DNA of 64,000 nt from Natrialba aegyptia DSM 13077 (GCF_000337535.1 NZ_AOIP01000031.1:506704-570703), one strand, 5' to 3'. Counted from the first letter of the stretch, positions 1-8,977 are shown. The notes: a model not told the origin generated them from the letters alone. A program made the numbers and translations.

Positions 1-1841
1 GTTTCGCTGACGGTCACGTCATCGTATTCGAACGTCGCGTACGATTGGCCGTGGCCGAACGGGAACAGCGGCTCGATGTCGCGGTCGTCGAAGTACCGGT
101 AGCCGACGAAGACGCCCTCCTCGTACTGAGCGACGTCGTCCGTTCCCGGGAACGCCGTCTGGTCGGCCGTCGGATAGTCCGCAGCCGAACGGCCGAACGT
201 CACGGGGAGGCGGCCGCCAGGATCGGCGTCACCGAAGAGGACCGCTGCGAGCGCCTCGCCGTCCGCCTGGCCCGGATACCACGTCTCGAGGACGGCGTCG
301 ACCGCGTCGAGCCACGGGAGTTCAACGGGCCCGCTGGTCCGGAGGACGACGACCGTCCGCTCGGCGGCTGCGGCGACGGCGTCGATTAACTCGTTCTGTC
401 GGCCGGGGAGTTCGATCGAGTCTCGATCCGTAAACTCCGTCGCGTCGTCCTGTGCGACGACGATCGCACAGTCGGCGTTCGCGGCGGCTGATACCGCCTT
501 GTCGATGCTCGTCCCCGCTGTACTTGCACTTCCATTCGCGTCCGCCGACTCGGAATCGGCGAAGAACGACGACTCTGCAATCGGGTTGACGCCGCGTTCG
601 AACGATGCGTCGGCGGCCCGCGACTCGATCCCCGCGAGCGGACCGGTTTCCGTGAACGGCGAGACCTCCGAGGAGCCCCCGCCGCCGAGTTTGGCAGCGT
701 CGGCGTTCGGTCCGATCACGGCGACCGAGTCGGATTCCGAGAGGGGAAGCACGCCGTCGTTCGTCAGCAGTACGGTTCCCTCGATCGCGATATCCCGGGC
801 TAGCTCGCGGTGTGCCGGCGTATCGAGTTCACCTGTGCTGTCATCGGAGGGGGAACCGGTCTCGAACTCGGCGACATTCTGGCGGCCGGTCGATTCCAGC
901 ACCGAGAGCAATCGCGAGACCTTCTCGTCGAGGATCGATTCGTCGATCTCACCGGACTCGATCGCCTCGCGAAGCGGCTCGCCGAAGTAGGCCGGAACGT
1001 CGGGAATCGGCGGGAAGTCACTACTGGTCCCGTTTGGAGGGCTGGGATCATCGTCGAAGCCGTCCGCATCCAGTTCCGGTAGATACTCCGTCAATTCGAC
1101 GCCCGGCATCTCGAGGTCGAGTCCGGCCCGCGCTGCGTCGACCGTGCTTCGCGTTCCCCACCAGTCCGAGACGACCAGCCCGTCGAAGCCCCATTCGCCT
1201 TTCAGCACGTCGGAGAGCAGGCGTTCGTGGTCGCTCATATGAATACCGTTGACGCGGTTGTACGCCGTCATTACCGCATCAACGTCACCCTCCTCGACCG
1301 CCGCGCGGAACGCGGGCAGATACAGCTCTCGCAACGCGCGCTCGCTGACGTCGGCGCTGACCTCGTACCGATTCGTCTCCTGGTTGTTCGCCACGTAGTG
1401 TTTGACCGTGGCCGAAACGCCCGCAGACTGGATCCCCTCGATGGTTCCGACGCCCATCCGGGCGCTGAGGTGCGGATCTTCGCTGTAGTACTCGAAATTC
1501 CGCCCGCCGGCCGGCGTCCGAATAATGTTGACACCCGGACCGAGCAACACGTCCTGGTCGTGCGCTGCGGTCTCGCGTCCGACCGCCGTTCCGAACTCGC
1601 GGGCGAGTTCGGGATCCCACGACGCGGCGAGTGCGATCGAGGCCGGAAACGCGGTCGCGCGCTCACCCATCGCGCGCACTCCAAGCGGACCATCGACCAA
1701 TGTTACCGGCGGTATCCCGAGTCGGTCGTTCCCGGGAACGTAGCCGGTTGCGGTCCCATCCGGGTCAGCCGTGCCGTGGACGAGCCGGATTTTCTCTGCA
1801 AGCGTCAGCTCCTCGAGCAGCGCCGTTACATCGGAGCCCAT
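1..1841 (-). CDS. GH3 family beta-glucosidase (3' end beyond window)
   Basis: This is the N-terminal ~613 residues of a glycoside hydrolase family 3 enzyme. The family removes terminal beta-linked sugars from oligosaccharides. The frame is open to the window edge, so the C-terminus (fibronectin-III-like part) is missing. The N-terminal TIM-barrel reads from MGSDVTALLEELTL and carries PVTLVDGPLGVRAMG, TVKHYVANNQETNR and LVVSDWWGTRSTV; Asp226 in SDWW is the expected catalytic nucleophile. The alpha/beta sandwich follows, with a GPNAD motif. The ATG at 1841 is the only plausible start, because an in-frame stop lies 11 codons upstream. No Sec or Tat signal is visible, so it is probably cytoplasmic. 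It lies downstream of dphB on the same strand with a 111 bp gap. The family is certain; the substrate cannot be read from sequence. Confidence 0.93.
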   Translation of the reverse strand, partial: MGSDVTALLEELTLAEKIRLVHGTADPDGTATGYVPGNDRLGIPPVTLVDGPLGVRAMGERATAFPASIALAASWDPELAREFGTAVGRETAAHDQDVLLGPGVNIIRTPAGGRNFEYYSEDPHLSARMGVGTIEGIQSAGVSATVKHYVANNQETNRYEVSADVSERALRELYLPAFRAAVEEGDVDAVMTAYNRVNGIHMSDHERLLSDVLKGEWGFDGLVVSDWWGTRSTVDAARAGLDLEMPGVELTEYLPELDADGFDDDPSPPNGTSSDFPPIPDVPAYFGEPLREAIESGEIDESILDEKVSRLLSVLESTGRQNVAEFETGSPSDDSTGELDTPAHRELARDIAIEGTVLLTNDGVLPLSESDSVAVIGPNADAAKLGGGGSSEVSPFTETGPLAGIESRAADASFERGVNPIAESSFFADSESADANGSASTAGTSIDKAVSAAANADCAIVVAQDDATEFTDRDSIELPGRQNELIDAVAAAAERTVVVLRTSGPVELPWLDAVDAVLETWYPGQADGEALAAVLFGDADPGGRLPVTFGRSAADYPTADQTAFPGTDDVAQYEEGVFVGYRYFDDRDIEPLFPFGHGQSYATFEYDDVTVSE

Positions 1842-1952
1842 TTCGATCCGCTCTTGGAGCGGCTGACTGAATAGTCATTCGATCGCCTCTCGGTCGGAGA
1901 CACAAGAGACACTGTACGCACCTGTTCGGGTCCGAACGGCTTCCCTCGGACG

Positions 1953-2789
1953 TTACACAACGTCGAGAGCGTTCCGCTCAGCACCTGCAAGCTCGACGAG
2001 CGCATCGGCTTCGAGTAAATGACACTCGCCGGGGATCACGAGCAGATGCAACGGCTCGCCGAACTCGCGGTCGGCCAACTCGGACATCGTCCCGGCCTCG
2101 ACGAGCGGGTCCGGACTCCCCGCGCGGGCGATGACGACGCCGACGAGTTCGGGATACGCCGCCGCGAGCAGGTCAGCGCCGACGTCGGCAGTCATGAATT
2201 CCTCGTCTTCGTCGTCTCGATTTGCTTTGTCGTCAGAACCTACAGGATTCTGACTGCTGGGTGAACTGTTCCCAACCTTGATATCGAGATAGACGACCGT
2301 ATGAAGCCCGTCCGCGCGATTCTCGTCGATCGTCTCCGTCACGCTCGCCGGCAAGCCGTCGGCTCCGTGGGCGTAGGGAAACGGCAGCGTCGTCGCCGGT
2401 CCGAACCGGTAGTTCTGGAGTCCCGTCAGTGAACTCGTGGCCGTCTGTGCCGTTACGCCGTGGATGACTCGGGTTTCGATTCCGCGGTCGTGTGCCCGCA
2501 AGCGGAGATCGACGTGCGTCGTCGAGATCATCGTATCGCCGGCCGTCAGAAAGGCTACGTCCTCGCTCTCAGCCGTCTCGAGGATGTCTTCGGGGTGTTG
2601 TTCGACGCCGGCGCGGTCGCGGACCTCGATGTCGATGTCGTGGGCCGCTTCGAGTGACGGGACAGTCGTCCCGAGTAACTTGCTCGTGTAGAACTCGGCG
2701 TAGACGCGGTCCGCATCCCGCAAGGCGCCCCGTCCCTCGACGGTGATCGACCGCTCGTCGTAGAGTCCGAGTCCGATGAAGGTGAGCAT
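1953..2789 (-). CDS. dphB: Diphthine synthase (diphthamide biosynthesis methyltransferase)
   Basis: The 278-residue protein belongs to the tetrapyrrole-methylase-fold family that uses S-adenosylmethionine to trimethylate the modified histidine of elongation factor 2 on the way to diphthamide. It starts MLTFIGLGLYDERSIT, the typical Dph5/DphB N-terminus, and keeps the TAGDTMISTTH loop and the IHGVTAQTATSSLTGLQNYRFG segment of the family. The length is normal. The frame is open another 49 codons upstream, but the family N-terminus begins at the ATG at 2789. A short acidic stretch (PVGSDDKANRDDEDEE) near residue 180 is a haloarchaeal-type insertion. The Rieske-protein gene lies upstream on the same strand with an 82 bp gap. 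Confidence 0.95.
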   Translation of the reverse strand: MLTFIGLGLYDERSITVEGRGALRDADRVYAEFYTSKLLGTTVPSLEAAHDIDIEVRDRAGVEQHPEDILETAESEDVAFLTAGDTMISTTHVDLRLRAHDRGIETRVIHGVTAQTATSSLTGLQNYRFGPATTLPFPYAHGADGLPASVTETIDENRADGLHTVVYLDIKVGNSSPSSQNPVGSDDKANRDDEDEEFMTADVGADLLAAAYPELVGVVIARAGSPDPLVEAGTMSELADREFGEPLHLLVIPGECHLLEADALVELAGAERNALDVV

Positions 2790-2871
2790 ACCAGCTACTG
2801 GGCCGTCGCGGTACTTCAGGTGCCGGATTTGTCGCGCCTCTCGCGTCGCGTTGCCGGCGGCTCGCGTGCGC

Positions 2872-3426
2872 TCACAGCGACAGGTGTGAGGTGGACGAGG
2901 GACCACCATCCCCGTCGTCCCCCTCGTCGATCCCACCCTGATGGAGAAACGTCACCTCATCGTCAGTCAAGTACACGTCGCCGCCGTCGACGGCCACCTC
3001 GACCGACGGCAACGTCGTGTCGGCGGCCTCCCCGTTATCACAGTACCCGGAGCACGCATCGAACATCGAGCCGTGTTTCGGGCAGATGATCTGCCCGTCG
3101 CGCATCGCCGCCCCCATCCCCCGATCGAGTCGCTGGAACTCGTGGGTACACTGATTGACCCAGGCTTCGACGGCAGTGCCATTGCCAGCGCCAGCAGCAG
3201 TCCCGCCTCCGTCGCCCTCGGAACTCGTCGTCTCGCCAGCACTTCCAGTCCCAGTACTTCCAACATCCTCACTTCCTCCTCCATCACCCCCAGCATCATC
3301 ACGGCTACCAGCTACAGCATCAGTACAAGGCACGAGAATTACCTCCTCTTTCTCTCCATGTTGGTCACGAACCGTAAACAACCACGACCGCTCTTCGTAG
3401 ACCGTGTCGACAGTCGTCAACCGCAT
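2872..3426 (-). CDS. Rieske [2Fe-2S] domain protein
   Basis: The ~184-residue protein has a Rieske cluster-binding signature: QCTH followed about 20 residues later by CPKHGSMFD, so two Cys and two His ligands are present. Such small soluble Rieske proteins act as electron-transfer ferredoxins or as partners of oxygenases or nitrite reductase-like enzymes; the partner here is unknown. Between the first strand region (VPCTDAVAG) and the cluster loop sits an insertion of about 50 residues made almost only of Gly, Ser, Asp, Glu and Thr, unusual for this compact fold. I chose the ATG at 3426 (MRLTTVDTVYEE) over 3438 by fit to the domain. It is divergent from trm5, with about 70 bp between the starts. 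Confidence 0.82.
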   Translation of the reverse strand: MRLTTVDTVYEERSWLFTVRDQHGEKEEVILVPCTDAVAGSRDDAGGDGGGSEDVGSTGTGSAGETTSSEGDGGGTAAGAGNGTAVEAWVNQCTHEFQRLDRGMGAAMRDGQIICPKHGSMFDACSGYCDNGEAADTTLPSVEVAVDGGDVYLTDDEVTFLHQGGIDEGDDGDGGPSSTSHLSL

Positions 3427-3497
3427 TCGAACGCCCATACGCGACTCTCGTGGACCGGAAACGTCAGCGTTACGGCGACCCGTCGGCGACTATACCC

Positions 3498-4496
3498 ATG
3501 GAAGTGCCGTGCGTCCGCGTCCCGCTCGAAGACGGCGAAACCACGCGCCGTGAACTCGCGGATGCGGACCTGATCGCCGACGACTACGAGCTCACCGTCG
3601 ATGACGGCTCACTCTACGTTCCCGTCACTGATCCTGCCGCCGTCTCCGACGAGTTCGAACTCGTCACCCGCGCAGTCGACGAACGCGAGACGCAGACGAC
3701 ACCCGCCGACTTGCTGGGATTCGATCCTACCTACGAACGACTCGGTGAGGCAGTCCTCCTTGACGAGGATGACGGCGACCGTGCACGGGAAATCTCCGAT
3801 GCGCTTTTTCAGTCCGACCTTCCCGTCGAAACGGTGCTGAACAAGGCCTCGAAGGTCAAAGGCGAAACCCGCGTTCGCGACTGGGACCTCCTCGCCGGCG
3901 AGGACACCGAAGTGGTCCACCGCGAATACGGGTCGGAGTTCCGCCTGGATCTCGCCGAGGTCTACTTTTCGCCGCGGCTCGCGACGGAACGCCACCGCGT
4001 CGCCGAACAGGTCACAGCAGACGAGCGGACGTTCGACATGTTCGCCGGTGTCGGCCCGTTTGTCGTCCCGTTTGCGAAACGCGGTGCGGAGTGTGTCGGC
4101 GTCGACATCAATCCCGACGCAATCGAATACTTGCAGGAGAACGCACGCCGAAACGGGGTGGGGGATCGCGTGACAGCACTCTGTGACGATGTCCGCGCTA
4201 CTGCAAGCGACTACGAAAACTGGGCCGACCGCATCGTGATGAACCTCCCGCACAGCGCCGACGAGTTCATCGACGCCGCAGTTACGATCGCTGGTGACGA
4301 GTGCGTGCTCCACTATTACGATATCCAGCACGAGGACGATCCGTTCGGACCCGGAGAACGCGTTATTCGGCGTGCTGCTGAGCCAGCATACGAAGTCACT
4401 GTCGAGACGCGCCACGTCGTCCGGTCCTATGCGCCACACGAACTCAACGTCTGTCTGGACGTGCGACTCGACCGATCGACTGCGCTACGTAACTGA
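3498..4496 (+). CDS. trm5: tRNA (guanine37-N1)-methyltransferase, Trm5 type
   Basis: This is a 332-residue class I SAM methyltransferase of the Trm5/TYW2 family, which methylates N1 of G37 beside the anticodon to prevent frameshifting. The N-terminal substrate-binding region (LNKASKVKGETRVRDW, then VYFSPRLATERHR) is followed by motif I (FDMFAGVGPFVVPFAKRG), the acidic ribose loop (VGVDINPDAIEY) and the catalytic NLP motif (MNLPHSADEF). The ATG at 3498 begins MEVPCVRVPLEDG, the expected family start; a longer in-frame extension upstream looks non-coding. A tRNA-Thr gene follows 101 bp downstream. Which archaeal Trm5 subtype it is cannot be settled by eye. Confidence 0.9.
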   Translation: MEVPCVRVPLEDGETTRRELADADLIADDYELTVDDGSLYVPVTDPAAVSDEFELVTRAVDERETQTTPADLLGFDPTYERLGEAVLLDEDDGDRAREISDALFQSDLPVETVLNKASKVKGETRVRDWDLLAGEDTEVVHREYGSEFRLDLAEVYFSPRLATERHRVAEQVTADERTFDMFAGVGPFVVPFAKRGAECVGVDINPDAIEYLQENARRNGVGDRVTALCDDVRATASDYENWADRIVMNLPHSADEFIDAAVTIAGDECVLHYYDIQHEDDPFGPGERVIRRAAEPAYEVTVETRHVVRSYAPHELNVCLDVRLDRSTALRN

Positions 4497-4597
4497 TTCG
4501 CACGACCGTAACGATTCGCAATCCTTATGGCTGCTTTCGTTCCTACGAATAAACAGACCTTGCGTCGTGACACGGGGCAAGGGATGAATATGCACGC

Positions 4598-4671
4598 GCC
4601 GGTGTAGCTCAGACTGGCAGAGCGAATCCTTCGTAAGGATTAGGTCGAGGGTTCAAATCCCTCCACCGGCT
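4598..4671 (+). tRNA. tRNA-Thr (anticodon CGU)
   Basis: The 74-nt sequence folds as a complete cloverleaf. The acceptor stem is GCCGGTG pairing with CACCGGC. The D stem is GCTC/GAGC. The anticodon stem is AATCC/GGATT around the loop TTCGTAA, so the anticodon is CGT, reading threonine ACG codons. The T stem is GAGGG/CCCTC with loop TTCAAAT. The discriminator base is T and no CCA is encoded. No intron is present. It stands alone between trm5 and the accessory region that begins downstream. Confidence 0.97.
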
Positions 4672-4848
4672 TCTACCGCAGTACTCACAAACCTATCGCA
4701 GGGGACGTTGATTCCGTCACCCGGGTGGGTGCTCTACTACACTCGATACTGCAACGAGTTGCAATACTCTGCTTCCCAGAGCCAATACTAATAAGCTGAC
4801 TACACACCCCTCAACGCATCAGAAAACGAGTTCGGCGGGCAGACGAAG

Positions 4849-5006
4849 ATGTTCGGCCAAGCCACTGTTCCAGGAGAACGGGCAGATATCCTGACCAACT
4901 CGCTGACTAACTTGAGGTCGAAGAACCACGCAACCGGTGGCAGGTAGCGGATCTCATTGAACTCGATAGAGACTCTCTACAGTGTCCCTTCTACACTCAC
5001 AGATAG
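4849..5006 (+). pseudogene. Possible decayed small gene downstream of tRNA-Thr
   Basis: The ~325 bp between the tRNA and the sulfatase-like gene has no intact gene. Two frames look protein-like and join through a shift near 4925: MFGQATVPGERADIL onward, then EVEEPRNRWQVADLIELDRD ending at a TAG at 5004-5006. The joined reading resembles part of a small winged-helix-like protein, but I do not recognise the family. It overlaps the end of the sulfatase-like gene on the other strand by about 10 bp. The position just 3' of a tRNA gene is a common insertion site. Confidence 0.3.
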
Positions 5007-5923
5007 CCGAGCGCTTCGAGTTGCTCATCGGTATTAGAACCCTCATTTCGGTCCATTAGTGCATCTAAGTCACTCACAGAATATGACTGTCCCTGTCCCA
5101 CGGCAGTCACCCACGGAACTCGTTTGACAGCGGGGACCGGAGAATAGCCGGGGTGCCCATAGACGCCGAGTTCGCCGAGTCCATTCGCGTGATCAGCGGT
5201 GATCGCGATCGTTCCGGATAGATGCGTGAGGAGTGTGTCTACTTCATCAAGGACGGTTAAGAGATTCTGTCCATAGTCGTTCCAGACTTCCGCTCTATCA
5301 AATTCGCCGGATTGGAGACCCAACCAAACCTGGTGCGAGTCACCTCTCCAAACGGGGTTCTCTAGTTCGTATTTCCCTTCGCAATGTAAGAACGGAGCGT
5401 GCGGGGGGATATAGTGGATGACTAACCGTTCTGCATCGCTTTCTCGGTTCGCTCGAAGGGCCTCAGCGGTCACTTCCGCCGGGTCGCAGTGTTTCTCGTC
5501 TTCCTCGACGAAACGCCAGAGTTCGGTCATCTCGTGAAAGCGATTCGGATCAACGCAATCGGAAAATAAGTTTGCAGAGAGATAGTGGATCTTGCTCAGT
5601 TCCTGATCGCTGGCGCTCCCGAAGGCCTTTCTAAACCATTCTGAACTCGTACTTGCACAGGAATAAATCGACGTTGTCGTTTCGAACTCGTCATAAACCG
5701 GATGCTGTGGGGCAAATTCCGCGAAGAGATCGGCCCGGCACGCATCAAGGATAATCAGTACATCCCACTCCTTCTCAATGGGGCGTTCACCGTAGTTTAT
5801 CCGCTTTCCAAGTTGGACTAGCGCGCGTTCTACCGCTTTTTCCGCGGTCAATCGACTTCCCGAGAGAGCCCCATGTTTGTCCACGGCATGTTGGTATTGA
5901 GAAAGAAAATCCGATAGGGCCAT
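4997..5923 (-). CDS. Sulfatase / alkaline-phosphatase superfamily protein
   Basis: The 308-residue protein has the metal-binding signatures of the alkaline-phosphatase/sulfatase superfamily: WDVLIILDACRADLF near residue 55 (metal-binding Asp) and AITADHANGLGELGVYGHP near residue 250 (the second metal Asp/His). It ends LEALGYL, as many haloarchaeal members do. No signal peptide or membrane segment is visible. In haloarchaea such proteins sit near surface-glycan loci, and here it directly precedes the two S-layer genes, so a role in surface sulfate or phosphate decoration is plausible but inferred. The canonical sulfatase CxPxR formylglycine motif is absent; DACRAD occupies that site, so true sulfatase activity is uncertain. 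Confidence 0.8.
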   Translation of the reverse strand: MALSDFLSQYQHAVDKHGALSGSRLTAEKAVERALVQLGKRINYGERPIEKEWDVLIILDACRADLFAEFAPQHPVYDEFETTTSIYSCASTSSEWFRKAFGSASDQELSKIHYLSANLFSDCVDPNRFHEMTELWRFVEEDEKHCDPAEVTAEALRANRESDAERLVIHYIPPHAPFLHCEGKYELENPVWRGDSHQVWLGLQSGEFDRAEVWNDYGQNLLTVLDEVDTLLTHLSGTIAITADHANGLGELGVYGHPGYSPVPAVKRVPWVTAVGQGQSYSVSDLDALMDRNEGSNTDEQLEALGYL

Positions 5924-5974
5924 GGTTAGTGACTAGTATTCAAAATACGATCTTTTCAATGTTCTGCCCCACAC

Positions 5975-5990
5975 ATAATATATTTGATGG
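5975..5990 (-). promoter_or_regulatory. Candidate TATA promoter of the sulfatase-like gene
   Basis: Read on the minus strand, CAAATATATTATG lies about 55 bp upstream of the ATG at 5923. It is the only strong archaeal TATA-like block in this gap. It would give a short leader of about 25-30 nt. Confidence 0.4.
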
Positions 5991-6117
5991 GTGTGGCCAG
6001 GAGTACCGCGATTGCGACTCGGCGATCAGAGTCGCGTGAAGACGCAATATCGCAGATTCGATGCCAGGGCTCGCCGGTTGCTGGTTAGGTTGAACTCTGC
6101 TATTCGATTCGTCTGCT

Positions 6118-6201
6118 ACAGCTGTCGCTGGGTCGTGTAGCGTTCGAAAGAAAAATCGAAGTGCGGCAAAGGCCGGACTGCGTCCGGTAGTTAGCTACTG
6201 C
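6118..6201 (-). terminator. Terminator region of S-layer gene 1 (duplicated)
   Basis: Just after the stop codon the minus strand holds GTAG-CTAA-CTAC, then the perfect hairpin CCGGAC-GCA-GTCCGG (6173-6187), followed about 18 nt later by a T-rich tract. The same 84 bp block, without indels, follows S-layer gene 2 at exactly the same spacing (offset 3864 bp). The end of similarity near 6118 marks one edge of the duplicated unit. Confidence 0.65.
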
Positions 6202-8637
6202 TTAGTTCTGCTTGCGCAGAGCCAGCATGGCAGCGCCGAGGAGTGCGGCGAGAGCGACAGCGACACCGAAGCCGGGCGTTCCGTCACCGTCGCCGTCGGA
6301 GCCGTCGTCGCCATCGTCCGAGCCGGAGTCACCGTCATCCGAGCCGGAGTCGCTACCGGAGTCAGATCCGTCGTCCGAGCCGGAGTCGCTACCGGAATCG
6401 GATTCGTTACCGTCGTCCGAGCCTTCCTCAGCGAAGGTTGTGGTGCCAGTTTCTTCGTTGTCACCGGCAGTAACACTCCACTCAACGTCACCGGCTTCTT
6501 CGGCGGTGAAGTCGAAGCTGTTGCTCCACTCTTCACCAGCGTCGAGCGTGATGTTATCGTTGAACGTGTTTTCGCCGCCGATCACAACGCCGACCTCGAT
6601 CTCGTCAGAGGCCGAGCCGCCAGTGTTGCTGACGGTCACGTCGAGCGTCCCGTTTTCACCGACAGTAACCTCACTCGGAGCGTCGGTGTCCAGTTCGATG
6701 TTTGGTTCCTCAGCATCGACGAGTTCGGAGTCGATTTCGTGTTCAGCGTCGCTGGCAGGGTCCATGACGCGGAGCGTGAACTCAGTTCCTGGTTCGTAGT
6801 CACCGAAGTTGTAGGTTGCCGTGAAGGTGCCGTCCTCTTCGACAACAGCCTCTGGCGACTGCGTGAAGTTACCAACCGAGCGAGCCTGGGTGTTCAGTTC
6901 GGTACCAGGTGCGACGTTGGTCTCACCGCTCAGTTCAGCGCCGTCGATTGCGGGTGCACTCTCTGCGGAGTCGTCCCACTCGACCGAGCGCTCGCTGATC
7001 GAAATCGTGTGTTCGAGGTCGATTTCTTCGTCCTCTTCAAGGAAGAACGCGCTGTCGTCAGCCTCGACGGTCACGTCGAAGCCAGCATCGAGGTCGCTCT
7101 CATCGTAGAGGTCCGAGTTTGCGAGGTCGAGTGCGAAGTACAGTGTGCCGTCGTACTCAGCATCGTCTCCACTGTTGAGGAACTCACCGTACTCGGTGAG
7201 GTCTGTCGGGTTGGGTTCCTGGTTCGGAACGTCCTCTTCTTCGATCTGGATACTGATGCTGTCTGCCAGCTCGCCATCATCGAGCGCGCCAGAGAGACCG
7301 TAGTCCTCAATGGCGACGATGACGCCGTCCTGGTGTGCGAACTCGTTGGTCTCGGTGACCGTCGTTTCGTTGAGGTCGTCAAGATCGCTCAGGCTACCAA
7401 GGTCGTCTTCAGGCACGGTGTGGGTCGTGACATCAGACGGACCATCGTACTCTCCAACGTTGAGGAACGCAGTGTCCGTTTCACCCTGGATATCGTCTCC
7501 GTCGCTGTTGATGCCCGTACCGATCGAGAGTTCGTATTCGGTAGCTGCAAGCGGTTCGCTGAGTTCGCCCTCAACGTTTTCAGACGTGACCTCAACGTCA
7601 TCTTCTTCAGCAGACCAGGCGGCGTCTTCGTCGCCCTGGCCGGCGGTGAAGGTGTTGTAGTTGAGGGTAATCTGATCGAGACCGTCGTCAGACGTGTCCT
7701 CGATGTGGACGAGCGACTCGAATCCGCTGCTGTCCACGTCGCCAACTTTCAGATACGCTTCGTTGGTGTTTTCGAGCTCAACAGGGATTTCAGCGAGATC
7801 GCCCTGTTCGACATTAATGTCAGACTCGACAAGGTCTGCAGCGATCTCTTCGTCAGTGATAGTGATGTTCGCCGTATCTTCGGCGGTCGTGTCACTGGTT
7901 TCGATCGAGAACTCGTAGTCGCCAGCCTCGATGTTGCTAAAGTTAGCCTCGAACGCCTCACGGCCGTCGAGAACAATCTCGTCATCGTCAGTGTCGATGT
8001 AGACGATGTTGTTGTCAGGATTCGCGTCCTCCAGTTCGGACGCGGAGTCGTAGTCAGAGAAGATGCTTGCGAGGTCGTCAGCATCGAGACCACTTGCACT
8101 CACGTTCGTCTGAACGTCACCACGGTCCGAGTCAATCTCGAGTTCCGTCATGGCACTCGAGGACCCTTCGACGTTAGTCACCGTCGAGTCAGCGAACTCG
8201 CCAGTGACACCGTGCGTACGAAGTTCGAACGTGACGATGTAGTCATCGCCAGCCGTTCCGGCGTTATTGACAGTGACGTTGTACGTGCCCGTTTCGAGGT
8301 TGTCCGTGTTGACCTCAACCTCTCCATCTTCAACGTCGAGGTCACGAAGCCAGTCACCATCATCGTCTTCAAGTTCGACAGTGGCATCGTCGAAAGAAAC
8401 TGCGCCACTATCGTCCGATTCGGACGATTCCGTGATGATTGCAGTCTGTCCTTGCCAAACAGCGTCTCCGCTGTTAATTTCCGCTTCTCCGCTGTTAACG
8501 TCGGAGGAGTCTCCAACGTTGTACGCCGCTGCCGCACCCGCGAAGGATGCAGTCATGGCGACGACAGAGAGAACCATAAGCGCGGCCAGGAACACTGCGC
8601 GTCCCTTTTCGCGAACTGAAATTTCGTTTTGTGTCAT
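6202..8637 (-). CDS. S-layer glycoprotein, copy 1 (PGF-CTERM anchored)
   Basis: The 811-residue protein is a haloarchaeal S-layer (cell-surface) glycoprotein precursor, the structural unit of the cell wall lattice. It starts MTQNEISVREKGRAVFLAAL with a Sec signal peptide ending near AGAAAA, followed by the typical mature start YNVGDSSDVNSG. The body is acidic, beta-rich and full of N-x-S/T glycosylation sequons. A low-complexity Ser/Gly/Asp linker precedes the C-terminal TPGFGVAVALAALLGAAM helix and basic RKQN tail. That is the PGF-CTERM signal processed by archaeosortase A. The start at 8637 is set by the signal peptide; an upstream in-frame ATG lies in the leader. A close paralogue lies 1.4 kb upstream on the same strand. 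Confidence 0.95.
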   Translation of the reverse strand: MTQNEISVREKGRAVFLAALMVLSVVAMTASFAGAAAAYNVGDSSDVNSGEAEINSGDAVWQGQTAIITESSESDDSGAVSFDDATVELEDDDGDWLRDLDVEDGEVEVNTDNLETGTYNVTVNNAGTAGDDYIVTFELRTHGVTGEFADSTVTNVEGSSSAMTELEIDSDRGDVQTNVSASGLDADDLASIFSDYDSASELEDANPDNNIVYIDTDDDEIVLDGREAFEANFSNIEAGDYEFSIETSDTTAEDTANITITDEEIAADLVESDINVEQGDLAEIPVELENTNEAYLKVGDVDSSGFESLVHIEDTSDDGLDQITLNYNTFTAGQGDEDAAWSAEEDDVEVTSENVEGELSEPLAATEYELSIGTGINSDGDDIQGETDTAFLNVGEYDGPSDVTTHTVPEDDLGSLSDLDDLNETTVTETNEFAHQDGVIVAIEDYGLSGALDDGELADSISIQIEEEDVPNQEPNPTDLTEYGEFLNSGDDAEYDGTLYFALDLANSDLYDESDLDAGFDVTVEADDSAFFLEEDEEIDLEHTISISERSVEWDDSAESAPAIDGAELSGETNVAPGTELNTQARSVGNFTQSPEAVVEEDGTFTATYNFGDYEPGTEFTLRVMDPASDAEHEIDSELVDAEEPNIELDTDAPSEVTVGENGTLDVTVSNTGGSASDEIEVGVVIGGENTFNDNITLDAGEEWSNSFDFTAEEAGDVEWSVTAGDNEETGTTTFAEEGSDDGNESDSGSDSGSDDGSDSGSDSGSDDGDSGSDDGDDGSDGDGDGTPGFGVAVALAALLGAAMLALRKQN

Positions 8638-8792
8638 GTGTTGTCTGTTTTTATTGTTTGTATGTCGATTCGGGGGCGGACCACCACAGCGGCCACACGC
8701 GGTCGATACGACCACGCGTTGGAGGCCTGAGATGGACTCCCGGTGTAGGGGTATCTGGTCGATTTTAGACACTGTGTAATAAGTCTTCTAGT
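8638..8792 (-). promoter_or_regulatory. S-layer gene 1 promoter and long 5' leader
   Basis: The minus strand has ACTAGAAGACTTATTAC (8776-8792), identical in all 17 bases to the block upstream of S-layer gene 2. The CTTATTAC core is a TATA-like element. It lies ~139 bp before the ATG, which implies a leader of about 110 nt. Long leaders are known for haloarchaeal csg genes. The leader also carries ACCCCTACACCGGGAG, shared in slightly altered form with gene 2. Confidence 0.6.
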
Positions 8793-8977
8793 GTAATAGG
8801 GGGTTCCAGAAAGCAATAGATTCATTTTGGAATAGAATCTCAATAGCTCTCACTACCACGCGGCGCAACATATTAGTAAATCTGTAGCTGAAGACACTCT
8901 GCGGGATTACCCACATCACAGGCTGCATATCTACGCAGAATGTGACCGTTGTCCTGTAGAAGCCGCGAGGTAGGGAG

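Noticed and set aside
6739-8619. A very long open frame (over 600 codons) on the plus strand, antisense to S-layer gene 1.
   Set aside because: It arises from the acidic codon pattern of the minus-strand gene (GAC/GAG/GTC read backwards), has no recognisable domain, and an equivalent frame runs antisense to S-layer gene 2.
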